Of a DNA stretch of 13,464 nt, positions 1 through 6,777 are shown one piece after another (the stretch's first letter is position 1; every line of letters starts with the position of its first letter). The DNA is from CAYXRK01 sp964467615. Lineage in GTDB: Bacteria > Hydrogenedentota > Hydrogenedentia > Hydrogenedentales > GCA-2746185. The translations under genes were made by a program, and so were the position numbers. The DNA is taken from assembly GCA_964467615.1 (NCBI GenBank), contig CAYXRK010000133.1:1-13464 (forward strand), read 5' to 3'. Under the pieces are notes generated by a model. That model had not been told where the DNA came from, did not search any database, and saw nothing but the letters and a program-made list of their open reading frames with translations.

Positions 1-240
1 GAGAAAGGAAGCGGCGCCCGCATCCTGCGTGGGTTGGACTGCGGCATGGCGGTCGTCACGTTTCCACTTGCGACCTTGTCAGGGCGCGACGTCAGAATGG
101 AAGACCACTACCGGCGCTACATGGAGAATCTGTTGAGCGATCTCGCGCTGCACTCGGAACGGTTGGCGTTGGGGAGCGAACTTGTTTACTTCATCGAACT
201 TGGCCGCGGCCCTCAGGCGGGTAGAACGCGCAATGTGTAG
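1..240 (+). CDS. C-terminal fragment of an unidentified protein (5' end outside the window)
   Basis: The reading frame is open from the first base and ends at a TAG at 238-240, giving 79 visible residues. An internal ATG lies at 46, and the first TTG in frame is at 34, but because the frame is open to the edge a longer gene starting upstream is more likely. The visible part begins with a short hydrophobic stretch (MAVVTFPLATL). A charged, probably helical section follows, containing MEDHYRRYMENLL, and then LGSELVYFIELGRGP. I recognise no family or catalytic motif. The last 28 bases overlap the end of the ABC ATPase gene on the other strand, so the two genes converge with no room for a separate terminator. 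I am fairly confident that it is coding, but I cannot assign a function. Confidence 0.5.
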   Translation, partial: EKGSGARILRGLDCGMAVVTFPLATLSGRDVRMEDHYRRYMENLLSDLALHSERLALGSELVYFIELGRGPQAGRTRNV

Positions 241-1004
241 CCGTCCGCTTGGCGGCATAGTTCGCAGGGCCGGCCAAACACGCGCGCGAGATTCTCGCTG
301 GTGAGGGTGGAGGCGACTTCGCCCGCGGCCGCCGTCCGGCCTTCGCGCAGGAGCATCGCATGGGTGATCCAAGGCCGGACCTCTTCGACGTGGTGAGTCA
401 CCAACACGATTGCCGGGCCCGTTTGGTTCGCGGCCAGAATCCCGACATTTGTTAGAAAGGACTCGCGTGCGGCGGGATCCAGTCCGGCGCAAGGCTCGTC
501 AAGCACGAGTAGCGCTGGTTCGTTCACCAGCGCCCGCGCAATCATCACGCGTTGTTGTTCACCCTGAGATAAGGTTTCGAATCGTTGATCCGACAAGTGT
601 TCGGCCTGTAGGGCGGCGAGGACCGCGTTGGCGCGCTCATGTTCGCGGGGTGTGAATTCTCTGTATAGCCCGAGCCACGCTTCGAGTCCCGACAGAACGA
701 CCTCGAGCGAAGTGTCGTTGGTCGGAAATCTCGACTCGATCGCGCTGCTGACCCAGCCAATCGTCTTGCGCAGTTCCCGAATATCGCAGTGACCAAATTC
801 ACGTCCCAAGACGCGTATTCCCCCCCGAGTTGGCCATTCGTATCCGGTAAGGATTTTGAGAAGCGTGGTCTTCCCCGACCCGTTCGCGCCGAGGAGTACC
901 CAGTGCTGGCCGCGCTGCACAGTCCACGAAACTCCATCCAGGATCGGCCGACCACCTCGGACAAATGCGACGTCTTGGATATCCAGGACGACGTTACGGG
1001 TCAA
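213..1004 (-). CDS. Stand-alone ABC transporter ATP-binding protein, ModF/PhrA-like
   Basis: This 263-residue protein is a complete ABC ATPase. The Walker A motif GANGSGKT is at residues 39-46, the ABC signature LSQGEQ at 145-150, Walker B ALLVLDEP at 164-171, and the H-loop His is H204 in VTHH. The segment between Walker A and the signature (REFGHCDIRELRKTIGWVSS, then VVLSGLEAWLGLYREFTP) resembles the COG1119 group, named after ModF and the photorepair protein PhrA. Those proteins are ATPases often found without an obvious permease, and no permease gene is visible here. The end carries an unusual CELC pair (C247, C250). The TTG start at 1004-1002 is chosen because a strong GGAGG lies 9 bases upstream. 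The ATPase call is secure. The substrate, and whether it transports anything, are unknown. Confidence 0.9.
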   Translation of the reverse strand: MTRNVVLDIQDVAFVRGGRPILDGVSWTVQRGQHWVLLGANGSGKTTLLKILTGYEWPTRGGIRVLGREFGHCDIRELRKTIGWVSSAIESRFPTNDTSLEVVLSGLEAWLGLYREFTPREHERANAVLAALQAEHLSDQRFETLSQGEQQRVMIARALVNEPALLVLDEPCAGLDPAARESFLTNVGILAANQTGPAIVLVTHHVEEVRPWITHAMLLREGRTAAAGEVASTLTSENLARVFGRPCELCRQADGYTLRVLPA

Positions 1005-1190
1005 TTGAACACACCTCCAACATGCTGCGGCCCGCGAGAACTATACCGAAGACAGCTTGGAGGACGGTTCAACCTCATACGGCGAATGCACTGCATGAGG
1101 CCGTCGTCTCGCCTTGCTCCGAAATCGCATTGCGACCCGAAAGACCCTATGATAAACTGTTGACAAGGTCAGTTCCTGAAGGGGGCGGAA
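1005..1190. other. Divergent intergenic region between the ABC ATPase and the small membrane protein
   Basis: These 186 bases separate two divergent genes and should hold promoters for both. On the plus strand there is a TATGAT (1148-1153) that could be a -10 box, but I see no convincing -35 box 16-18 bases upstream. On the minus strand TATAGT (1045-1040) is a similar lone -10 candidate. I see no clear operator or hairpin. Confidence 0.3.
1012..1018 (-). promoter_or_regulatory. Shine-Dalgarno site of the ABC ATPase gene
   Basis: On the minus strand the sequence reads TTGGAGGTGTGTTCAATTG. The GGAGG core is 9 bases before the TTG codon at 1004-1002. This decides in favour of the rare TTG start, since no ATG or GTG in this frame is as well placed. 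Confidence 0.6.
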
Positions 1191-1688
1191 ATGGACCAGA
1201 TTCTTCAGAGTATTCAGGAAAACACGGTGGCCTATGTCATTGTCGCCGTGTGCCTGGTACCCGTCCTCTACTTCACGCGCAAGTGGACGGGCCCGGTGCT
1301 CATGGGGATCGGCGAGATCGTAGTCTATTCTGCCGTGTTTCATGTAGTCATCGCTGGTCTTGTCCGCTTTTTCGCATGGTTCCGCGAAGCCTCGTCATTC
1401 CAAAACGTGGATACAAGCGGTGCTGTCACACAGGCCACTCTTACGACGCCGTTAACGCAATTCTGGGACCAGACGCTGTACAGGCCTCCATTTCTTTTCT
1501 GGGTGGAGGTGGTCGGTTTCGCCGCCATTCTCTACATCGTGATTTGGATCCGTCCGACTAAATTCGCCTCAAAGAACAAATACAAGGGTAAAGACGAGTC
1601 CGGATCCGGGGCCAAGGGTGGCGGCGGCCTCAATAAGGCAAGCCGATACACCTACACCCGGGACCGCGGCGGCGCAAAAAAGAAATAG
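1191..1688 (+). CDS. Small three-helix membrane protein with a basic, Gly-rich tail, function unknown
   Basis: This 165-residue protein has three hydrophobic segments: about 12-29 (VAYVIVAVCLVPVLYF), about 34-62, and 101-120 (FLFWVEVVGFAAILYIVIWI). The loop between helices two and three is about 40 residues and rich in Thr, Ser and Gln. After helix three comes a tail of about 45 residues rich in Lys, Gly and Ser, ending GGAKKK. The positive charge suggests that the tail is cytoplasmic, where it could bind nucleic acid or an acidic partner (inference). The ATG is preceded by AAGGGGGCGGAA, an acceptable ribosome site. I do not recognise the family. It precedes the signalling cluster by 144 bases on the same strand, but there is no evidence that they share a transcript. 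Confidence 0.75.
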   Translation: MDQILQSIQENTVAYVIVAVCLVPVLYFTRKWTGPVLMGIGEIVVYSAVFHVVIAGLVRFFAWFREASSFQNVDTSGAVTQATLTTPLTQFWDQTLYRPPFLFWVEVVGFAAILYIVIWIRPTKFASKNKYKGKDESGSGAKGGGGLNKASRYTYTRDRGGAKKK

Positions 1689-1832
1689 TCGACGTCCTTC
1701 CTGAGTTCGCCGAGCCACCGCCTGCGACTCTTTCAACCTGCTCGCCGACGTCCGTTGTATGTCCATGAACGTTGCTGTCATCATGCGACCCTGCGCGGGA
1801 CAAGCGTCAACAACTCCTCCCGAGGGTGAATC
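1689..1832 (+). other. Intergenic region upstream of the signalling operon
   Basis: These 144 bases precede the kinase gene and probably hold the promoter of the four-gene signalling operon. CGACGTCC occurs twice (near 1692 and 1747), a possible but unproven direct-repeat operator. I see no convincing sigma-70 pair and no terminator for the upstream membrane-protein gene. Confidence 0.25.
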
Positions 1833-3074
1833 GTGGACGAAGACCTCGTACTCGCGACATCCGTACCTGCGGCCAGCGACTCGGTATTGGATTCTCTGCT
1901 TGCCGAAGGAGTTCACCAGGCATCGGACGCCGTGTTCATCACCGACGACTCCGGGGTGATTTGTTACGTTAATCCTGCGTTTCAGCGGCTTACCGGCTTC
2001 ACAGCCGAAGAGGCGATCGGACAGACGCCTCGAATTCTGAAGAGCGGCCAGCACGATGCCCAATTCTACGGCGAGATGTGGTCCACGCTAACGCGGGGCG
2101 ACGTGTGGGCCGGTCCGATCGTGAACCGCGGTAGGAACGGAGACTTATATAAAAAGCGGCTAACGATTTGGCCGATTCGCGACCTGGGCGGTCAAGTTTC
2201 GCACTACATGAGTCTGGCACGCGATTTGAGCAAGGAACTGCAACTCGAGGCCCAACTTCGGCAGGCCGCGAAACTTGAGGCGATCGGGCAGTTGGCGTCG
2301 GGAATCGCCCACGAGATTAACACGCCAACGCAGTACATCGGTGACAATGTCCAGTTCTTGAAGGACATGTTTTCCGATGTATTGCGAGTGCTCGCTGCCT
2401 ACCGCACATTGGCTGAAGCAGTGCGGACGGGGCAGGGGACCGTCGAAGCGCTCGAGTCGAGTGACTCGTTAGCGAACTCGCTCGACCTGGAATTCTTGAT
2501 CGCGGAAACGCCAGGCGCCCTAGACCGGACCATCGAGGGAAACCATCGCGTGGCGGAGGTGGTGCGGGCGATGAAGGAGTTCGCGCATCCGGGGAGCGAG
2601 GAAAAGGTGCCGACGGATATCAACCGCGCGATCGAGAATACGGTGTCGGTCGCGAGAAACGAATGGAAGTATGTGGCGGACTTGGAGACGGATCTGGATC
2701 GAGACCTGCCCATGGTCCCTTGCGTGGCGGGCCCGTTCAACCAAGTGGTGTTGAACATGATTGTGAACGCGGCCCACGCCATCGAGGAAAGAGTAAGCGC
2801 GAACTCTGGTGAGAAGGGTCGAATCACGGTGCGAACGCGGCGGGCGGACGGCAACGCGGAGGTGCGCATCGAGGACACGGGCGCGGGGATTCCGGAGGCT
2901 ATCCGCAGCCGAATTTTCGACCCGTTTTTCACGACCAAGGGGGTGGGCAAAGGTACCGGGCAAGGCCTAGCCATCGCGCAAGCGGTGGTGATCGAGCAAC
3001 TCGGCGGAGCGATCGCAGTGGAATCGCGCGTTGGCGAGGGCACTACGTTTATACTCTCGCTCCCCTTGGAATAG
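1833..3074 (+). CDS. PAS-domain sensor histidine kinase
   Basis: This 413-residue protein has no membrane segments and is probably cytoplasmic. Residues 22-133 form a PAS domain with YVNPAFQRLTGFT, ILKSGQHD and WAGPIVNRGRNGDLY, a style seen in NifL-type PAS sensors. The ligand cannot be told from sequence. The dimerisation/phosphoacceptor helix has LASGIAHEINTPTQYIGDN with phospho-His H160. The catalytic domain has an N box (NMIVNAAHA, 308-316), G1 (DTGAGIP, 348-354), an F box (FDPFF, 362-366) and G2 (GKGTGQGLA, 372-380), so all kinase motifs are present. The start is GTG: an in-frame TGA lies two codons upstream, and GAGGG sits 6 bases before it. The next gene, a response regulator, begins 25 bases downstream and is the obvious phosphotransfer partner. 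Confidence 0.93.
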   Translation: MDEDLVLATSVPAASDSVLDSLLAEGVHQASDAVFITDDSGVICYVNPAFQRLTGFTAEEAIGQTPRILKSGQHDAQFYGEMWSTLTRGDVWAGPIVNRGRNGDLYKKRLTIWPIRDLGGQVSHYMSLARDLSKELQLEAQLRQAAKLEAIGQLASGIAHEINTPTQYIGDNVQFLKDMFSDVLRVLAAYRTLAEAVRTGQGTVEALESSDSLANSLDLEFLIAETPGALDRTIEGNHRVAEVVRAMKEFAHPGSEEKVPTDINRAIENTVSVARNEWKYVADLETDLDRDLPMVPCVAGPFNQVVLNMIVNAAHAIEERVSANSGEKGRITVRTRRADGNAEVRIEDTGAGIPEAIRSRIFDPFFTTKGVGKGTGQGLAIAQAVVIEQLGGAIAVESRVGEGTTFILSLPLE

Positions 3075-3090
3075 CGCGCTAACCAGACAC

Positions 3091-3102
3091 GAGAGACCCG
3101 TG
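3091..3102 (+). promoter_or_regulatory. Ribosome site and GTG start chosen for the HD-GYP regulator
   Basis: GAGAGACCCGTG places a GAGAG core 4 bases before the GTG. A start at 3031 would add 23 residues rich in Arg and Ser and overlap the kinase gene by 44 bases, without improving the receiver domain. The GTG at 3100 is therefore preferred. Confidence 0.5.
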
Positions 3103-4221
3103 GAACCACAAGACCCCCCCCTCAAGCGCATCCTGTTCGTCGACGACGAGCCCAATTTCCTGAACGGCATCCGGCTCATGCTGCGCGCGTTTCGCGGCGA
3201 ATGGGAACTGCGGTTCGCGGGAAGCGCTGATGAGGCCCTCGCGCATACCGATACCCATGATCTTGACGTCATCGTTTCGGACGTAACGATGCCGGGCAAG
3301 AACGGATTGGATCTGTTGCACGAGTTGCGTTCGCGGCCACGTACGGCGAATACGCCCGTCATCATGCTTACGGGAAATGCCGAGGCCGACCTGAAGCGGC
3401 GGGCCCTCGATCTGGGGGCGACGGACCTGTTGAACAAACCGGTCACGCCGGAAGACTTACAAGCGCGAATTCGGAGCGTACTCAGGCTCAAGGCGTACCA
3501 GGACCAACTGGAGGAGTACAACGCAACGCTCGAGCGCAAAGTGCGCGAACGCACGGCGCAACTCGAGCATTCGCACCGGGACATTCTTTGGCGCTTGGCC
3601 AAGGCGGGAGAGTTTCGCGACGAGGAAACCGGCGACCACGTTATGCGCGTCGCGAGTTGTAGCCGAATCCTGGCCGAGAAGCTGGGGTTGGATTCGGGCA
3701 CGATCGAAGCGATTTTTCTGACGAGCCTGCTTCACGATATCGGCAAGATCGGCATCCCGGACGCGATTTTACGCAAGGAGGGTTCGCTATCGGACGAGGA
3801 GCGGCGCGTCATGCAATCCCATTGCGCGATAGGGGCGAGCATTCTGCGCGAAGCTCCGAAAGGGCTTCACGCGTTCCTCGAGTGGCGGCCGGGCCTGCCC
3901 GCAGCCGAGGTGATTGAAGACGACGGGTTGCGCAGGATGGCCTCGGAGATTGCGTTGTCGCATCATGAGAAGTGGGACGGGGGCGGCTATCCCGCACGCT
4001 TGAAGGGTGACGCAATACCAATTTCCGGTCAGATTGTCGCCGTCAGCGACGTATATGACGCGTTGCGGTCGGAGCGTCCTTACAAGAAGCCGTTTTCGAA
4101 GGAAGAAACGCTGAGTATCATGCGGCTGGCGCGCGGCGTCCATTTCGCGCCGGACGTGTTCGCCGCGTTCGAGACCGCGGGGGGCGAGTTCGAGCGGGTG
4201 CGCGAACGGCACGCGAACTAG
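3100..4221 (+). CDS. Response regulator, receiver plus HD-GYP c-di-GMP phosphodiesterase
   Basis: This 373-residue protein has a normal receiver at residues 8-128: acidic pair D15/D16, phospho-accepting D61 in VSDVTMPGKNG, T91 and K113. A coiled-coil-like linker (about 131-160) leads to an HD-GYP domain. There the metal and catalytic motifs look intact: H180 in TGDHVMRV, H212-D213 in LLHDIGKIGIPD, H241, HHE at 288-290 and DGGGYP at 293-298, followed by D317. HD-GYP domains hydrolyse c-di-GMP to pGpG or GMP, so this is a predicted phosphorylation-controlled phosphodiesterase. The frame stays open upstream to 3031, inside the kinase gene. I choose GTG at 3100 because GAGAG lies just before it and the receiver begins right after. 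It lies in an operon with the kinase (25-base gap) and the first HDOD gene (17-base gap). Confidence 0.92.
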   Translation: MEPQDPPLKRILFVDDEPNFLNGIRLMLRAFRGEWELRFAGSADEALAHTDTHDLDVIVSDVTMPGKNGLDLLHELRSRPRTANTPVIMLTGNAEADLKRRALDLGATDLLNKPVTPEDLQARIRSVLRLKAYQDQLEEYNATLERKVRERTAQLEHSHRDILWRLAKAGEFRDEETGDHVMRVASCSRILAEKLGLDSGTIEAIFLTSLLHDIGKIGIPDAILRKEGSLSDEERRVMQSHCAIGASILREAPKGLHAFLEWRPGLPAAEVIEDDGLRRMASEIALSHHEKWDGGGYPARLKGDAIPISGQIVAVSDVYDALRSERPYKKPFSKEETLSIMRLARGVHFAPDVFAAFETAGGEFERVRERHAN

Positions 4222-4238
4222 CAGGGAGTCGGTTCTTC

Positions 4239-5459
4239 GTGAAGCGTATCTTGTTTGTCGACGATGATAAGAGCGCCCTTGACAGTCTCAGGGTGATGTT
4301 CCACGGTATGCGCGAGACGTGGGACCTGGCATTCGTGAGCAACGCCCGTGCAGCCATGGAACTGATGGGGAAGACGGGCGCCTTCGATGCGGTCGTTACT
4401 GAACTACGGCTGCCGGGCGAATCGGGCGCGGACTTCCTTCGCCAGGTGATGATGGAGTTTCCGCTAACGGTCCGGTTGGTGTTGGCGGCGAACCTGAATC
4501 GAGAAGCAATCTCTGAGTGCGCGCCGATCGCCCATCAAATGTTGATGAAGCCGTGCGAATCACAACGACTTCGCGGCGCAGTGGGCCGCGCGCTGTCCCT
4601 ACAGGATCGGTTTAGCGGCACGTTTCTGAAAACGACCTTGATGAACATCGGGAGCTTGCCTTCGGTCCCGGTGGTGTATACGGAAATCGTCCAAGAGATG
4701 CAGCGCGAAGATTTTTCGATTGAGAAGATCGGGCGCATCATGGAAAGGGACGCGGGGATGAGCGCGAAGGTCCTTCAGATCGTCAATAGCGCGCATTTCG
4801 GCCTTCGGCACGAGGTATCCAACATCGTCCATGCGTGCGCGTTGCTGGGCCTTGACAACATCCGCGCGTTCGTGCTGTTCGCGCGGCTTATTTCCGATAT
4901 CGAAGGCCATAAACTTCCAAAGGGATTCAGTTTGAATGCGTTGTGGAACCACGGATTGGTTGTAGGCGGTTACGCGAAGCGCATCGCGCAGCATGAGAAC
5001 GCGACGAGAAAGGTCGTGGACAACGCCTATACGGCGGGTTTGCTGCATGACATCGGGCTGTTGATACTGGCTTCGCAATTGCCCGAAAAATTGGCGGACA
5101 TTTTCGCGCGCGCAAAGGCCGAGAACAAGACGGTCGTGGACGCCGAGAAACTGGAGATCGGCGCGTCGCACGCCGACATCGGGGGGTACCTGCTTGATTT
5201 GTGGGGCCTGCCAACGCCCATCGTGACCGGCATTACGTATCACTTCTATCCGTCGACGAGACCCGAAGCCGTATACTTGGACGAGGAAGAGGCGGAGTTC
5301 GAGGCTTTGACGGCCGTGCACGTGGCGAATTATTTTTGCGAGGAACAGGACGCCTCGCCCGACGAATTGATCACGCCAATCGATATGAACTACTTGGAAG
5401 AGATCGGACTTGGGGATCGGGTGGGTTCGTGGTACGACGCGTGTTTCAAAGCGAAGTGA
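4239..5459 (+). CDS. Atypical receiver-HDOD protein, first copy, Glu at the phosphorylation site
   Basis: This 406-residue protein has an N-terminal receiver (about 1-122: FVDDD at 6-10, K104 in LMKP). The phospho-accepting position, VVTELRLPG, holds E55 instead of Asp, and the conserved Thr/Ser position is A83. Residues about 135-395 form an HDOD domain: LPSVPVVYTEI (140-150), the NSAHFG motif (183-188), WNHG, and LLHDIG with H270-D271 still present. HDOD domains are HD-related outputs without established enzyme activity, usually thought to work by protein contacts in signalling. The start is GTG at 4239 with AGGGAG 10 bases upstream. It follows the HD-GYP gene by 17 bases and is a close paralogue of the next gene. 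The receiver probably cannot take phosphate; Glu may mimic the phosphorylated state (inference). Confidence 0.92.
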   Translation: MKRILFVDDDKSALDSLRVMFHGMRETWDLAFVSNARAAMELMGKTGAFDAVVTELRLPGESGADFLRQVMMEFPLTVRLVLAANLNREAISECAPIAHQMLMKPCESQRLRGAVGRALSLQDRFSGTFLKTTLMNIGSLPSVPVVYTEIVQEMQREDFSIEKIGRIMERDAGMSAKVLQIVNSAHFGLRHEVSNIVHACALLGLDNIRAFVLFARLISDIEGHKLPKGFSLNALWNHGLVVGGYAKRIAQHENATRKVVDNAYTAGLLHDIGLLILASQLPEKLADIFARAKAENKTVVDAEKLEIGASHADIGGYLLDLWGLPTPIVTGITYHFYPSTRPEAVYLDEEEAEFEALTAVHVANYFCEEQDASPDELITPIDMNYLEEIGLGDRVGSWYDACFKAK

Positions 5460-5541
5460 TGCGCGTTTCGCGGACCGCAGACGCGAGCGCCGTCGACACG
5501 AAACACAAACGGCCAACAGGACCGGTTGAAGGACAATATTC

Positions 5542-6771
5542 GTGAACCGGGTACTTTTCGTCGACGAAGACAAGAACGCGCTCGACAGCTTACGGGTGAT
5601 GCTGCACCCGATGCGCGCGACGTGGGACATGAGTTTCACGCCTGACGGCCAGGAAGGCCTTCGCATGATGGAAGCGGGCGGCCCGTTCGATGTCGTCGTT
5701 ACGGAACTGCGCATGCCGATCATGCCGGGCACGAAGTTTCTGCGCGAGGTGATGACGAAGTATCCCTTGACCGTTCGCTTCGTACTTTCCGGCGATCTCG
5801 ACGACCAGAACCTGTCGCGGGCAGCGGCCGTGGCGCACCAAGTTCTGGCCAAACCCTGTGACGCGCATCGGCTCCGGGAAGTCATCACGCGCGTGCTTTC
5901 CCTCAAAGACCGCTTCGACAATCGCTTTCTAAAGGAAACCCTCCTCAATATCGGCAGTTTGCCGTCGGTGCCGGTGGTCTATACGGAAGTGATGCGTGAA
6001 ATCCAATCGGAGAACTCTTCGATGGACAAGATCGGGAAACTGATTCAGCGCGATCCGGGCATGAGCGCGAAGGTACTTCAAATCGTAAACAGCGCACACA
6101 TGGGGTTGCGCCACAAGATTTCGAGTATAACGCACGCATGCACGATGCTGGGCATGCAGAACATCAAGGCCTTCGTCTTGTTCGCGGAATTGTTCGCCTC
6201 GGCCGAAAAGGGCAAGCTGCCGAAGGGATTCAGCCTCGATTTGCTGTGGAACCACGGCTTGGCGGTGGGAGGGTTTGCGAAACGAATCGCGGAGGCCGAG
6301 GACGCGCCTCGGAACGTGATGGAGGATTCGTACACCGCGGGCCTCATGCACGATATCGGCCTGCTGATCCTGGCCTCGCAACTGCCGGACAAACTCGTCG
6401 AAGTGTTGAACATGAAGCGATCCAGCCCCGTGACCGTCTGGGAAGCTGAGAAACGAGTGCTCGGGGCGACGCATGCGGACATTGGCGGATACCTGCTGGA
6501 CTTGTGGGGTCTGCCGGATTCGATCGTCGGAGCGATAACCTACCACTACTATCCTTCTGGGCGTCCGGAATCGTTTCATTCGCCCACATCAGAGGATGAA
6601 GTTGCCGGATTCGACGCCCTCACGGCCGTCCATGTCGCGAATTTCTTTTGCGAAGGCGAGGAAGCGAAGGAGCACGATCTCAAGCCGGACATCGACGCCG
6701 TCTACTTGGAACGACTCGGGCTGAGCGAGCGAGTTGATCGCTGGTACGACGTGTGTTTCGCGAGCACTTGA
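5542..6771 (+). CDS. Atypical receiver-HDOD protein, second copy, Glu at the phosphorylation site
   Basis: This 409-residue paralogue of the preceding protein aligns with it without gaps over roughly the first 285 residues. The receiver has FVDED, E55 in VVTELRMPI in place of the phospho-Asp, S83 at the Thr/Ser position and K104 in LAKP. So it keeps one more active-site residue than the first copy. The normal G of the MPG turn is Ile here. The HDOD domain (about 135-400) shows LPSVPVVYTEV, NSAHMG, WNHG and LMHDIG (H270-D271). The copies differ most near residues 285-305 and in the acidic stretch around 345-355. The start is GTG, with AAGGA 8 bases upstream. It ends 6 bases before the end of the convergent gene, with no terminator visible between them. 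Its role is presumably signalling with the kinase and HD-GYP protein. Confidence 0.92.
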   Translation: MNRVLFVDEDKNALDSLRVMLHPMRATWDMSFTPDGQEGLRMMEAGGPFDVVVTELRMPIMPGTKFLREVMTKYPLTVRFVLSGDLDDQNLSRAAAVAHQVLAKPCDAHRLREVITRVLSLKDRFDNRFLKETLLNIGSLPSVPVVYTEVMREIQSENSSMDKIGKLIQRDPGMSAKVLQIVNSAHMGLRHKISSITHACTMLGMQNIKAFVLFAELFASAEKGKLPKGFSLDLLWNHGLAVGGFAKRIAEAEDAPRNVMEDSYTAGLMHDIGLLILASQLPDKLVEVLNMKRSSPVTVWEAEKRVLGATHADIGGYLLDLWGLPDSIVGAITYHYYPSGRPESFHSPTSEDEVAGFDALTAVHVANFFCEGEEAKEHDLKPDIDAVYLERLGLSERVDRWYDVCFAST

Positions 6772-6777
6772 CAGTGG

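Larger units (their letters stand above)
4239..6771 (+). repeat. Tandem gene duplication of a receiver-HDOD gene
   Basis: The two neighbouring genes share domain order, a GTG start, identical numbering of key residues (E55, K104, H270-D271) and long identical runs such as NIGSLPSVPVVYTE and GMSAKVLQIVNSAH. The 82-base spacer between them (5460-5541) shows no similarity to the 17-base gap before copy one. Divergence is substantial, so the duplication is old and both copies appear to be maintained. Confidence 0.85.

Noticed and set aside
1148..1188. TTGACA-like sequence near 1160 as a promoter for the small membrane protein
   Set aside because: A -10 box 17 bases downstream would fall in GGGCGG, at the ribosome site, so it cannot work as a -35 box.
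3031..3099. Upstream extension of the HD-GYP regulator into the kinase gene
   Set aside because: It adds 23 residues unlike any receiver start and overlaps the kinase. The GTG at 3100 with GAGAG is a better start.
2399..3109. Minus-strand 236-residue frame inside the kinase gene
   Set aside because: It is antisense to the kinase catalytic domain, whose motifs are all intact; the composition is Ser/Arg/Thr-rich shadow.
5201..5545. Plus-strand 114-residue frame bridging the two HDOD genes
   Set aside because: Most of it overlaps the end of the first HDOD gene in another frame; it is Arg/Gly-rich and without domain features.
4599..5948. Long minus-strand open frame of 449 residues across the two HDOD genes
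   Set aside because: It lies antisense to two clearly coding genes, has an Arg/Ser-rich low-quality composition and no recognisable domain. Long antisense frames are common in high-GC DNA.
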